Assembly: GCA_008690995.1 (NCBI GenBank)
Contig: VRMN01000007.1
Span: 1-64,000 of the forward strand
Direction of reading: 5' to 3'
Source: Porphyridium purpureum
Lineage: Eukaryota > Rhodophyta > Bangiophyceae > Porphyridiales > Porphyridiaceae
DNA length: 64,000 nucleotides
Positions 50,476 through 60,789 of this stretch are shown piece by piece. The notes under the pieces were generated by a model, which was given only the letters and a program-made list of their open reading frames with translations, was not told the DNA's origin and searched no databases. Position numbers and translations under genes: made by a program. Numbering within the stretch: the stretch's first letter is position 1; every line of letters begins with the position of its first letter.

Positions 50476-52716
50476 CTAGAAGAGCAGCGCCTTGGCGTCG
50501 GCGTCCTCCTCGAACGGCTCGTGCAGCATGTCGAGCGTGCCGAACGAATGCCGGTTTTCGGGGAGCGCCGCGCCTGCGTCGTGCTCGTCGTCGCCTTCGC
50601 CGTGCTCCGCACCGTCCCGCGCGTGCTCGCTGGCGCCGTCGACGTGGCTCGCATGCAGCTGCGCCATTTCGCCGCCGCAGTCGGCGTCCGCATCTAACCC
50701 GTGGTGATCATGAAATGCTTCCCCGCCTCCAGCACGGCCTTGGCCCGCACTACCTTCCGCGGCCTCTGTCGGCAGCATGTCAAGAAGCCTGCTTGTTTGC
50801 GGCGAATGAGAATGCACCATCTCACATTTCGCATCGCCTACCTCCGAAGGCTCAAGCGTCAGCACGCCCTCGGCGTCCCGCGCACTTGCGTGCTCTTCAC
50901 GAACTCTCTCCTCGCGCTCCACATCGTGATCGTGCAGTGCGTCCAGACCAAGGGAGGAGTGCATGTTGATGTCGTCGTCATCATCCAGATGTGATGCAAA
51001 GTCATCGGGGAACACGTCGTCGCCTTCGTTATCACAGTCACCCACGTTCCCATCCGCGGCCGCACGCACCGCTCCTTCTTCCAAGCGAGAGGTATCATTA
51101 TCAGCGCACATATCCTCACCAAAATTTGGACCCACCGCACCTTCCCTATCCACATTCTTGTTCTCAGACATTGACGCTCCAGTGCTCGGCCCAAGGTGTT
51201 TACCGTGCTGACCGCGCGACTTGCGCGATGGCGGGCCTGCAGCGTGTTCATGGGTTTCGGCTGTTGCCTGTGAGCGGGTGCTGCGCCGTCGGGACTTGGC
51301 GCCCACAAAGGACGACAAAGTTCGCTTCTCGTGCTGTAGAGCGGCAGACCCGCTGCTGATGGCCGTCGCATTCTGCTCTTGAGGCAGAGACGAGTCCTTT
51401 GCAGCGGATGCACTATCTTGCCCAAGTCGACATGCACTTGAGTGCGTAGAGTCCATCGCCGCCCCAAACGAGCCTGGCGTATTCCTGACTCCAGATACAG
51501 CAGTCCCAGCTGCACCGGGCCCCGCGAGGCCTACACCTCCCGCGGACGCCGGGGCCAGAGGGACAGTGCCAGCCAAGTCGCTGCTTCTGTTGCTGCCGCC
51601 CATGCTTGGCTGCTTGGACGAGGCCATGTTCAACCGCTGCTGAATCTGTACCGTTGCTCGTTCCGCCTCCCGACTCAGCCGCAGGTAGTACTTTTGTGCA
51701 TGCGTGCGGACTTGCGTCGCGTTTCGGGTCCCCACGTGTCGCGCAATACCCTTAATATCCTTGGATCCATAAATATTCAAGCCGTCCAAAAAACGGTCAT
51801 GCTCCTCCGCGGTCCAGTACCGACGATTCCGTGTTTCAGCAGCGGGAGGCGGCTTGGCTGCTGCAGGCTGGCCACAAAATGTTAGCGAGTTGCCCACGCT
51901 GCTGCTCCCCAATGCATGCTGCTGCACCATGTGCGATGAGCCTGCAAGCGCAGGAGGTGTGCTTGGAGACGCAAGCCTTGCACTAAAGCTAGCCACGTCC
52001 GCTCCTTTCGTTACCTGGCGCGACTGAATGAAATTTGCGCCAGCCTCTACTTTGCCCGTTGTCGGCCGCGCGGGGGACATCAGGTCCTTACGGGGTGATG
52101 AAGCGCTCTGCTTGTGAAGAAAGGCCTTTGTTCCGGTCTTGTGCATAGGCGTATGGGGATCAGTAGCTGAAGCTGTGTAAGAGACACTTGTGCCACCGGC
52201 AAGAGTAGACGCATTCGGACCGACTGGAACAGATGCCGGGCCAGAGCCGCCAGAGACGACACCGGCAGTGCCTTTCCGTCGCTCCAACTCTGAGATATGG
52301 CCACGCAGGAGTTTGATTTCCTCATGACTCTGCGAAAGGTTGCGCTCGAGCTCACGGATCCGGCGCTGCTGGTGAGCAACCACGGAATGCGATGTCTTAA
52401 TTTCCGCATCCTCATTGTTCTTCACCTGTTCGTCGTGCGCACGCGGATGAGCCTGTTCCATGGAACCGGCCTTGTCCATGTCTGCTGCGTCCAGCGAGCT
52501 TTTCATTCCTTTCTTCTTCTTGTTGTTTGTGTTGTGCTGGTTCTCATGCGGACGCTTCATCCCTCCCGAAGAAACGACGTTCATCTCTGCGACGTTCGCG
52601 TCCGTCTCCTCGTATGACGACAGGCTCGCGTCCTCAATTTGAGCGACGCCAGCCTTCTTCGCTGCAGAGCGCCCGTCATTGTGCGTCTGTGTCCTAGGGT
52701 TTGACGGCTCGTTCAT
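50476..52716 (-). CDS. SHAQKY-type single-MYB transcription factor
   Basis: A 746-residue nuclear DNA-binding protein. One MYB/SANT repeat lies near residues 295-350: RYWTAEEHDRFLDGLNIYGSKDIKGIARHVGT followed by THAQKYYLRL, a variant of the SHAQKYF third-helix signature of plant CCA1/LHY/REVEILLE and amoebozoan MYB-related factors. Upstream is a predicted coiled coil (QRRIRELERNLSQSHEEIKLL, about residues 115-150) and a lysine-rich patch (NNKKKKGMK) that could be a nuclear localisation signal. The C-terminal half is acidic and low in complexity (DDDDINMH), typical of an activation region. Its target genes are unknown. I chose ATG 52716 (MNEPSNPRTQTHNDG), because the longer frame opens with GTG and contains no ATG before it. 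Confidence 0.88.
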   Translation of the reverse strand: MNEPSNPRTQTHNDGRSAAKKAGVAQIEDASLSSYEETDANVAEMNVVSSGGMKRPHENQHNTNNKKKKGMKSSLDAADMDKAGSMEQAHPRAHDEQVKNNEDAEIKTSHSVVAHQQRRIRELERNLSQSHEEIKLLRGHISELERRKGTAGVVSGGSGPASVPVGPNASTLAGGTSVSYTASATDPHTPMHKTGTKAFLHKQSASSPRKDLMSPARPTTGKVEAGANFIQSRQVTKGADVASFSARLASPSTPPALAGSSHMVQQHALGSSSVGNSLTFCGQPAAAKPPPAAETRNRRYWTAEEHDRFLDGLNIYGSKDIKGIARHVGTRNATQVRTHAQKYYLRLSREAERATVQIQQRLNMASSKQPSMGGSNRSSDLAGTVPLAPASAGGVGLAGPGAAGTAVSGVRNTPGSFGAAMDSTHSSACRLGQDSASAAKDSSLPQEQNATAISSGSAALQHEKRTLSSFVGAKSRRRSTRSQATAETHEHAAGPPSRKSRGQHGKHLGPSTGASMSENKNVDREGAVGPNFGEDMCADNDTSRLEEGAVRAAADGNVGDCDNEGDDVFPDDFASHLDDDDDINMHSSLGLDALHDHDVEREERVREEHASARDAEGVLTLEPSEVGDAKCEMVHSHSPQTSRLLDMLPTEAAEGSAGQGRAGGGEAFHDHHGLDADADCGGEMAQLHASHVDGASEHARDGAEHGEGDDEHDAGAALPENRHSFGTLDMLHEPFEEDADAKALLF

Positions 52717-55700
52717 CGCTGTGATCGGCGCGCGTCGCCGCTCGTCGTCGCGCGCGTGTTCCGAGCAGACACCAGCCCAACGTGACAATGTCCCGCAATG
52801 CCCGATACGACTTGCTTCCCCCCGCTCGGCGCAATTCGCGCACCACCGGCTTGTTTTTCGCTTTTGCGCACGCGCGCGTGGCCCCTGACGTAACTGAGGA
52901 AGTCGGCTCCCCGCTCCCCCGTTTTCCGCGCAGGACGAGGCCGCCCCTGTTGCCCTTGCCGCTGTTTCCTTTCGCTGCTTTTTATCCTGTGTTTCGCACG
53001 CACATGAAGCATGCAACGCGTTCCCGACGTTGCACGGAGCGCCGCTTGATATCTTGAATTGGCGCGTCCCACGCACGGCCGTCACGCACAGTGCGCTCTC
53101 GGCTCTTCAGGCCCGGAAGCTTCACAAAAGCCGCTCGCGCGGCCTCGCCAGCCCTGGAAGCACCGCAATGAGCGCGGACGGAATGTGGCGAGGCGCAGGC
53201 CCCAATGCCGCTCCCGCGCGATGTGCGCGGCGGCGAGCCGAATCGCGCGCCGCCTGTGTGCCGCGGTCCGCCACGCTCCGCCGTGCGCTGGCGTCCTCAC
53301 AGCCAGGGCGTTGTCGCGGCAGCGGCGAGTCGGGCCGGAGTGACGGAGCGCAGGACAGCCGCAAGCAGCACACACCGCGAAATGGATCGGCGCGCCCGCC
53401 CCCGCAGCGCAATTTCCGCTCGTGCGCGAGTCGCAGGCGCCCCAAAACGCTATCGGCGATATCGGCGCGGGCGCGCGCGCGCGTGCTAGTAAATCAGCGC
53501 GCTTTGGAATGAGCGCGGCACAGCCCTGGCGCGTGTCGCGACTGTACCGCGCGCGCGGTTCAACTGACGCGCGCGCTGGCGGGCAGCGCCGTGCCGCAAC
53601 CGGTAGCAAACGCACGGACCGTTACGCGCGCGGTCCGGCTGGTGCGACGCCCCGGAACGTGCGCACACGCGCGAGGACCGTGGGACAGGCAGCGCAGCGC
53701 GGGAATGCGGAGCGTTTCACGGCAGCACGCGGGGGCCGGGCCGCGCACGTGCGAGAATCGCGTGAAACGCATTGAAGGGCCGACTGTCCAACACGCCCCG
53801 GAGACGATGTCCTATAAATGTTGGCTCTCGCACACAGGCGCAGGACATCCCAACCTAAGATTTCTGCCATTTGTATGATCCTACATGTACGTCCTTTATT
53901 CTTCCTATTTCTTCCCTTCTCTGTCTCATGCTTCGTTTACCTTCCTCTTTCGTCTATTGGAATCTGTGCCTTGTGGGGCTGACCTGGCCTCTTCTGTACA
54001 ACCATATCTTTATCTGAGCACGAGCAAGAAGGAGAAAATGCAAATCTGTATCGGGACCACTTTGATCTCGCCGCCCAGAAAAGCTCCATAAAAAGCGACC
54101 ACACCTGGCTCCATGCTCAATCTCATTTATTGCAAAAAGCCGCAGCAAGACTTGTCGTCACCGAAATTTAAAAGTTTACATTGGCACAAACCGGTGTGAA
54201 ATCCTGAATCGTACGAAGAGTGGGGAATGCTACCCTATCATCGTTCATGGGCATCTGTCGGAGCGGAATCCTAAACTTCCACGATTCCGTAATAAATGCT
54301 CACCCCGTAGCCTGGGAGTATACGCGCCCGCCTCGTGTTCAGGCAATACTACTTCGCTATCCACCCGCACCGTGGACAAGAGCTCCATTCCTTTTAAATA
54401 TGGTTAAACACGAGCCATGCTTCATCCCAGGTGGCGGCTGTCGCCGCGCCCATACCTATGAAAACCCAGTACAGCTCCAAGAGCATACAGGGGCACCGAG
54501 CGGCGGATCCACGTCGGCATCCTAGCTGAGGGCAGCAAACCCCAATGGAAGCACGATGGCTTATTCACGCCAGTCTACATCTTCGCACGCCCAAAACACC
54601 GGATGTATACTTCAAATCATTCAGGTATCCTTTTGAATGGGGCAACCACGTTGGCCACGGATGATCTGTCGTCCTGTACTCTGAGGTGGCTAGAATGTGA
54701 TTGTGTGTACCGCCAAACCGGAGTATGCCAGATGTACGATTATTGTTAACGTCGCGTCACTCCACAAGTACATAAATCTACCGCGCCGCTCTTTTCCGCA
54801 AATTGTATTCATTTTCGCCAAATATTAGAGTTTTCCTCTCATTCACATTCGATACTTTTGCGTGTCAACTCGCACAGGTCACCTTTGACAAAATATTGAA
54901 ACTAAATATGAACAAGCCAACTTGGAAGAAATCCGAAAATCCACATGCACTTCAAATAAACGAGGACTCGGACGACGAGCCAAGCGACTGCTTGCCGTTC
55001 AACAAATCTAGTCTCTCTCTTTTCGTGGACAAATAAACATGCTCATCATCGATGGCTCAACTCAGTCGGAGAGAATTGACTTTTCGGTAACGCATCCTCA
55101 TGCGGCTGCCTAAGACGCGACCTCAGCGCTCCCTTCAGCAGACTCACTCACTGTTGTATGCTCGGTGACATTTCACGCTGCCGAATGTTTTTTGAAGTTG
55201 TCGGATGGCAAAGCATTGGTGCACCCATCGACAGGATTGTCCATACAGCTCACACATGCGATGTGAGCGTGCTCGTCCGCGACTCCCTCATGCTGCCACT
55301 GCAGATTCACGACTTGCACGTTTCTCATAGACAGCATTTTATCACTCCTCCAGCGCCAAATCATGTTCAAGGCTGTCTCGGATGCCATACTGACCAAAAG
55401 GGTACGCGACGGCCCAAATGACTCCTCAAGAAAATCGTCCACTGAACGAACAAGCCAAGCTCCTGCGCTTGCCACCATTTAGAAGCAAACATCATGGAAT
55501 CTTGCGGACATTTTTGACGTTACCACGAATAGATATATCTGTTTGTCGTAGGATTTGAAAGGCGCCTCTCATTTCGGCAATCATTTTTTCGAGGAGTCTC
55601 GTGATGCTCGCCATCTCCTCTGCGTCCTATGTACTATAGAAATTGTGCAGATCTCAGGCCTCACTCTCGCACGTACACATGTTTTGTGGGATGCCAACTT

Positions 55701-57679
55701 TATCCATGAAAAGATCAGCCACTTTGCCGCACGCGTCGTTGTCAAAATCGCAGGCAGTCCATGATAAGCTATGCAAAGGTCTCCAAGAGTCGGACCACCA
55801 TATTGTTTGTCTCCAGCGGCCTTACTAGCTCACGAGGACCGATACATACTTTGTCCGAATACTCGACCTGGCCGACAAGTTCCGTTCCCATGTGGCAATC
55901 GACTCCCTTCCGTTGCAACCCCTCCGCACATCTTTGGCCACTGCACTCTGCATTGAAACCAGGAATCTCTGGCAAAAGAAGAGCCACTTGCATTTTCTGA
56001 CTCGCAAACGGTGTGCCGGTTGGTATAGGGCAGGGTAAGATAGTTAATGCCACCATAGCCGGTGATCTAAAAAGAGTAAGAGGGAGGGCCGATGCGGCAA
56101 GTGGGATTAAGGTATAGGTTTTCTGGGCGGCTGGGTTGCAGGAGAAGAATCGTGAGCGGGCCCGTGAAGACCGTATCATGGCACATTTTGCAACCTTTCC
56201 ACGGAAGGGTGCGCGAATTCGGAATCAAAAGTGCAGAACTCACAGTCTAAACCTGTCCATGGATCAGACGGTCTACGCTCAAGACTGCGCACGCTTCCAT
56301 CAAATATGCGGGCTTCTCGAATGCGAAAAGATGACGTGATCACAGCTGCAGCGTTCATCACCCCACAATCCTATGCTACGAGCCTATACTCCTGCCTCCA
56401 CTGCGCGACTCTGAGCCCGGCGTTTGTCCTGTCGAAGCTTAATGTTAGACTGACAAACTGGGCACCAGGAACCCTCAACATTAATGCCTTCTCCACTACG
56501 TCATCCGGCGCCAGCGTTGCGCCTACGCGGAGCCGCCCGCTTGGTCACGAATGCTTTACGAGCTGTGTATGACGGTAGCGCCTTTTCGACATCCAGGACC
56601 TGAGTCTGTAAGTCCTAAAGTGGAAAAACAGGCACTGTACCAGCCACTTTAGTTTCGGGCTCACCTTGCTAATTCAATTTTTTCACAGCCGTAATCACCC
56701 AGCCCGGTCGCCTCCTTACCTAGCAAACTCGCTGGCCTCGATTAATGTATGAATTGAAACAGGTCCTGTCATTAACGCCTCTAACAGCAGGGCTCGCTTG
56801 GTGGGCGGGATGGCTTTCTTCGCCAGGTCCTCGAGCACAGGTGTGGCGATTCTGGACGCATGCGCCTGCCAATCATCAACCACTTCTTAACTTACACATC
56901 GGTCTCGGATGCCTGTGGTGTATCGAAAGGCGACGTTTGGCCTATGTTTCATCAAAGCCCGAGGGCTGAGCTCACGGCAAAGTCAAAGTTTTGGTCTGGA
57001 ACAATGATCCCTTGCTGGTTTCTCATCAGGTTTTGCCAGAAGTCCGGCGTGGATCATGCCGGCAGCGATACTTCCCAAAGCAAAAAATTGCATGGCAAGA
57101 CCGCTGCTTCACCGAGTTTCTCCCTGGCTAGAGCAGGAGCATGACAACGTGCTAACTATACGCGCAGGTCTTTAAAACTGCTCGCAAGCTCGTTGTCAGA
57201 ACCACATTCTTCCAAGAGCATCTCCGCTTTAACTAAAACTCTAGTCAGCAAATCGAGACGCGTGTGCAGAGCACTTTCACCTTTCGTGCTCCTACCGGTT
57301 GCCCTGAAAGCGTCAACACAAGGCTCCTTCAGCATTATTGCTAGCGGCTGCCAGCGCATTAGCATGTCCAACGAATGGACCAGCGCTCCAGGTCTGATGA
57401 CTGATGTCTGATGTCTGACGACGCGCAAGGATACAAAAAGCTTCTAAAGATAAAAATGTGGGTATGTTCGTCTGTTTGGAAGGCCGTAGCTGCAGAATTG
57501 AGTTATCAGGAGGCACTCCGAGTTGGCTGCTTCGCCCAGTTGCCGTGCACACTTGTGCGTGCTTGGAGTATCCTACGCAAAGTCCGCTTCATCCAGCGAC
57601 CTGCCCCGGTCGGATCGACATTCGCAACCTGACGATTCATTTCGATGTACAGCTAGTGTACCGCGGCCTTCAGACCGAT
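52717..57679. other. Five-kilobase gene-poor gap
   Basis: From 52.7 to 53.8 kb the DNA is very GC-rich with dense gcgc runs, probably the MYB promoter; an ACTGTACC word is at 53541-53548. From 53.8 to 57.4 kb GC drops. Several minus-strand frames look protein-like but match nothing I know: 57428-57156 (LDLLTRVLVKAEMLLEECGSD), 55660-55510 (MASITRLLEKMIAEMRGAF) and 55478-55173 (SVDDFLEESFGPSRTLLVSM). All on one strand, they may be remnants of one decayed gene or element. A further ACTGTACC is at 56634-56641. No RNA gene was seen. Confidence 0.4.
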
Positions 57680-59542
57680 ATGCGAAATATCGAGCGGCAT
57701 GCTCCTGGTGCCCAGAAGATGGACGCTGGCGTGGATGCGCGCGGCCGCGCACCGCGCGCACGCAGCGCATGGATGTTGCGAAAGCAGCTTCAGCGCAGCG
57801 TGCTCACCCTTGGCCGCGGCCGCGCCAGTCCTGCGCTGTGGCGCGCGCTCATCTTGCTCGTGGTGCTCTTCGTCCCGCTGTGCGCCTGGATTCTGGTTGT
57901 TTATTCCGTGCGCAGCTCGTTTCTTCTCGACGCGATGATTGCATCGCAAGACATATCGTCTGGTTCCCATGTGTCAGAGCACTCGCGCATGCTGTCGCAA
58001 AACCCTGGCGAGTCGCCAAACGTGCAGAACCGCGCAAATGCAATAATTTCAATCAATCCTTTACCATCGTTCGGAACAAGTGAGAAAATCGCAACAAAAT
58101 CGGACCTTGCCGCTGCATCTTCGTCAGCGACCTTGACACCACAAAGAAGTTCAGTATCCGGCAGAATGGCTCCGTCTCTGGTGGCGTCACCAAAGGCCAC
58201 AGCGGCTCAGCTCAAGGCAAGAGAGGATAGACGTCCAGACGCGCCCTTGCCACGCTCATCCTCGGCTTCGTTAGATGAGCAGCTACGCATCTATGCTAAC
58301 TACAGCGTGTGTTACGACTCGGGGGCGCAAGAACTGCTTATTGTGTCGGAAAAGGAGATGACTCTGCATTCAGATGCGTTCACCAGGGAAGCGATCGAGA
58401 AGAAGCTTTGGCATCCTTTGCGAGCAGACGAGCTCGCAGCTCGCGATGCGACGGTCCGCAAGCACGATGGCATCTTCATTTTCTGCAGTCAGTGCCATAT
58501 GGATCAGTCTGGAGCACACTTCTTGTTTGTCATCTTGCCGCTCATTTCAGAAATCCGTCGCGCTATCGCGGCAGGATTTGGTGCACCAACAATTCTTATA
58601 AATGACCTGCGAATGACGGAGCGCCACGCAAAGACGCCATTGTGGGAACGGAAACTTTTGCAGTATGTGGCGACTGACGCGCAGCGGTTGGCATCCTGGG
58701 CAAGTGATTTTGACATTGGCGAGCCGGTGATTAGCTGCTTCCAAAATTTTGTGTTGAGTGATTTCCACCTCTTCTCGCAGCTGAGCGAATCTGATTTCAC
58801 GTACTTTCGAAAGACGGTAGCGCGCGCTGCTTCGACCAAACGCGCGCTGTACGAGCATTGCGGTGAGCTTGCGCTAAAGCAACCTGTGGTGTGGATTTTG
58901 AGCCGGCGAGTGTGGTCGCGCAAGACACTGAATGTGCCGGAGCTGGTCCAGGCAGTGCAGCACGCGTTCAAAGGAAAGGCAGAAGTCCGAGTGTTTGACA
59001 CGCCGAACATGCCATGCCGCGGTTGCCTGGGGTACAGCGAATGTCCAGACAAGGAACAGAGCCACGGGTTACCAGCCGCCATCTATGACGCTCCAAACTA
59101 TCCTTTTGACTCGGCATCAAAGCACCGCGGGTCAGGAAAGGCGAGCGCGACGTGCCTTCATGGCGACGCGGAGCGCGACGTGGATTACGACATTGCGCTG
59201 TTCAACAACATCACGCTGCTTGTTTCGGTGCACGGCGCGGGTCTGTCCAACTGCATTTTCATGCCGCGCGGGTCGAGCATTGTCGAGATCATGCCGTACG
59301 GCGTGCGCGACGACTCGTACGTGAGGCTGTTCCGCAGGCTCGGCGTGGAGCACGTGCGATACGACGAGACAGACGACTCTGAAGTGGTCGCGCACTTCGG
59401 GCGGCGCATGCTGCCGTCCGAGCTTTGGACGCCGGAGCACCGAGGCACGCTGAAGGGCCTTGGTGTGCGCGTGAACACGTCGCAGCTTTTCGGCGTCCTG
59501 CAGCGCACGGCGGCGCGGTGGAGCCAGTCGTGCGCCGTGTAG
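57680..59542 (+). CDS. GT61-family glycosyltransferase, type II membrane protein
   Basis: A 620-residue Golgi/ER-type glycosyltransferase. A short arginine-rich cytosolic tail is followed by one membrane anchor at about residues 57-76 (LILLVVLFVPLCAWILVVYS), a serine-rich stem and a lumenal catalytic domain. The domain carries the GT61 landmark VHGAGLSNCIFMPRGSSIVE near residue 515, preceded by an H-x-D-Q-like region (CSQCHMDQSGAHFLFVILPL). GT61 includes plant beta-1,2-xylosyltransferase, xylan arabinosyltransferases and animal EOGT. The donor and acceptor here cannot be told; a role in N-glycan or cell-surface polysaccharide modification is plausible. The start is ambiguous between ATG 57680 and ATG 57719, both giving a normal anchor; an earlier in-frame ATG at 57464 would add a cysteine-containing, poorly conserved stretch. 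Confidence 0.85.
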   Translation: MRNIERHAPGAQKMDAGVDARGRAPRARSAWMLRKQLQRSVLTLGRGRASPALWRALILLVVLFVPLCAWILVVYSVRSSFLLDAMIASQDISSGSHVSEHSRMLSQNPGESPNVQNRANAIISINPLPSFGTSEKIATKSDLAAASSSATLTPQRSSVSGRMAPSLVASPKATAAQLKAREDRRPDAPLPRSSSASLDEQLRIYANYSVCYDSGAQELLIVSEKEMTLHSDAFTREAIEKKLWHPLRADELAARDATVRKHDGIFIFCSQCHMDQSGAHFLFVILPLISEIRRAIAAGFGAPTILINDLRMTERHAKTPLWERKLLQYVATDAQRLASWASDFDIGEPVISCFQNFVLSDFHLFSQLSESDFTYFRKTVARAASTKRALYEHCGELALKQPVVWILSRRVWSRKTLNVPELVQAVQHAFKGKAEVRVFDTPNMPCRGCLGYSECPDKEQSHGLPAAIYDAPNYPFDSASKHRGSGKASATCLHGDAERDVDYDIALFNNITLLVSVHGAGLSNCIFMPRGSSIVEIMPYGVRDDSYVRLFRRLGVEHVRYDETDDSEVVAHFGRRMLPSELWTPEHRGTLKGLGVRVNTSQLFGVLQRTAARWSQSCAV

Positions 59543-59881
59543 AGAATGCCGAGTGGGGCACCGTGTCGCCCATCCCCTGGAAATCCATGCCCTGTCTCCG
59601 CACCCCACTCCGCACTCGCGCTAGGGTTCCTCGCACGCACCACTGTACATACTAGTTACAGCGGTACAGTTATAATGAGGGTCACTTCAAGGTTATGTCG
59701 AGGGTTCTGTGTAGGCAGGCGTGTGCGGCGGCGTTGCGTAGAGGTACAGTTGGAGTCAGGGCGTAGTGGGTTGAAGGCGGCGCGTGGGGGGAGAGAAAGA
59801 GAGAGAGGGGGGAAGGACGAGCGGGGTGCAGAGCTGGTTGCGGAATTGAGCGGCGCGCGAGAGACGTGTGGACTCGGCAAG
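59543..59881 (+). promoter_or_regulatory. Promoter region of ribosomal P1
   Basis: 339 bp between the GT61 stop and the P1 start codon. It contains GGTACAGT at 59663-59670, directly followed by tataatgagg, and again at 59743-59750. A purine tract (gagagaaagagagagaggggg) lies near 59790. Two exact copies of the word in one short promoter are notable. Confidence 0.5.
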
Positions 59882-60215
59882 ATGGTGGCTTCAACTTCGG
59901 AACTGGCGTGCGTGTATGCCGCGCTGATTGTGGCCGACGACGGCGGCGCGGTGAGCGCGGACGCCATGAGCGCGGTGCTGAGCGCCGCGGGCGTGACGGT
60001 CGAGAGCTACTACCCGGCCATGTTCGCCAAGGCGCTGTCAAATGTGGACATCGAGGACATTGTATCGAAGATCAGCTCGGCGACGCCATCGGCAGGCAGC
60101 GCGCCGCCAGCACCGCGCCGGCCGCGGGCGCGGCCCCGCGGCGGCCGCCGCCGCGGCGCCGGAGCCCGAGCCGGAAGAGGAGGAGGAGGAGGCAGACTTT
60201 GACTTGTTCGACTAA
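59882..60215 (+). CDS. RPLP1: 60S acidic ribosomal protein P1 (frame change near 3' end)
   Basis: P1 forms, with P2 and P0, the ribosomal stalk that recruits translation GTPases. MVASTSELACVYAALIVADDG and VTVESYYPAMFAKALSNVDIEDIV match the P1 helical dimerisation domain (human SELACIYSALILHDD, VEPFWPGLFAKALANVNI). After about residue 75 the opening frame turns into arginine-rich sequence and stops at 60202. Another frame instead gives the expected alanine-rich hinge, an acidic run and the universal stalk tail ADFDLFD, ending at the TAA at 60213-60215. One missing base in the GC-rich hinge (about 60105-60165) would explain this; no GT-AG intron fits. An assembly or sequencing error is more likely than a real mutation, since this tail is needed for stalk function. 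Confidence 0.88.
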
Positions 60216-60638
60216 AGCACCCGGATTCCTTATGTTGAGCGCGCGCCATTTGCATGACGGCCTTGGCGCCGACCTGGCGAGGTCGCCCTGCGCATTCACG
60301 CGTTCACGCACGCACGCATTTCGCGATGTGGGCAGGAGTGCGGCACGATGCGCGGCCACCGCCACCACCACGGCCACCACCGCAGCCGCAGTCACCATGC
60401 CGCGCGCGCTGCCGCCCAGTGCCACAGCGCCCGCGCGTCCACCACAACGCGCGCCGGGCGCTGTACCCATGGCGCGGCGGGTGTACAGCCCGCGCGCGCG
60501 AGGTGCGGGCGGAACCCTAGCGCAGGCGGTTACCGGACGGCCATAGCAAAACGCGCGGCTTTACTAGCACGCGCCGCTTGGGCGCGCAGGCGGTGCGCGC
60601 GCGTGTGCGTGCGGGTGCGAACGCGAGACAGAAGGAGC

Positions 60639-60683
60639 GAGAGAGAGAGAGAGACGTGTGCGTGTGTGTTTGTGTGTGTGTGG
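60639..60683. repeat. GA then GT microsatellite
   Basis: About eight GA units followed, after ac, by an interrupted GT run. Confidence 0.85.
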
Positions 60684-60700
60684 AGCAGCAGGCGCGCGGC

Positions 60701-60780
60701 AACACGCAGCGATACGCAGCGATACGCAGCGATACACAGCGATACACAGCGACACGCAGCGACACTCTGCGAAACGCAGC
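60701..60780 (+). repeat. Eight-copy decamer array just upstream of a start codon
   Basis: Eight head-to-tail units of consensus GATACGCAGC (variants gacacgcagc, gatacacagc, gacactctgc, gaaacgcagc). The period is exactly 10 bp, about one turn of B-DNA, and the array ends 9 bp before the proposed ATG at 60790. Confidence 0.9.
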
Positions 60781-60789
60781 GGAACGGCC

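Larger units (their letters stand above)
60216..60789. other. Intergenic region with simple repeats before the DUF2892 gene
   Basis: 574 bp, very GC-rich on the left. It includes poly-proline-like CCACC runs, a GA/GT microsatellite (60639-60683) and an array of eight 10-bp units (60701-60780) ending 9 bp before the ATG. GTACAG/CTGTAC half-words lie near 60463 and 60483. Confidence 0.6.

Noticed and set aside
52717-53085. N-terminal extension of the MYB protein to 53085
   Set aside because: It opens with GTG, contains no ATG and is low-complexity and basic; the ATG at 52716 gives a sensible start.
53085-53800. Long GC-rich open frames on both strands in 53.1-53.8 kb
   Set aside because: Open in several frames at once because stop codons are rare in gcgc-rich DNA; composition is arginine/alanine-rich with no motif.
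60701-60780. Short tandem array considered as CRISPR
   Set aside because: Units are 10 bp and directly adjacent with no spacers, and the context is eukaryotic.
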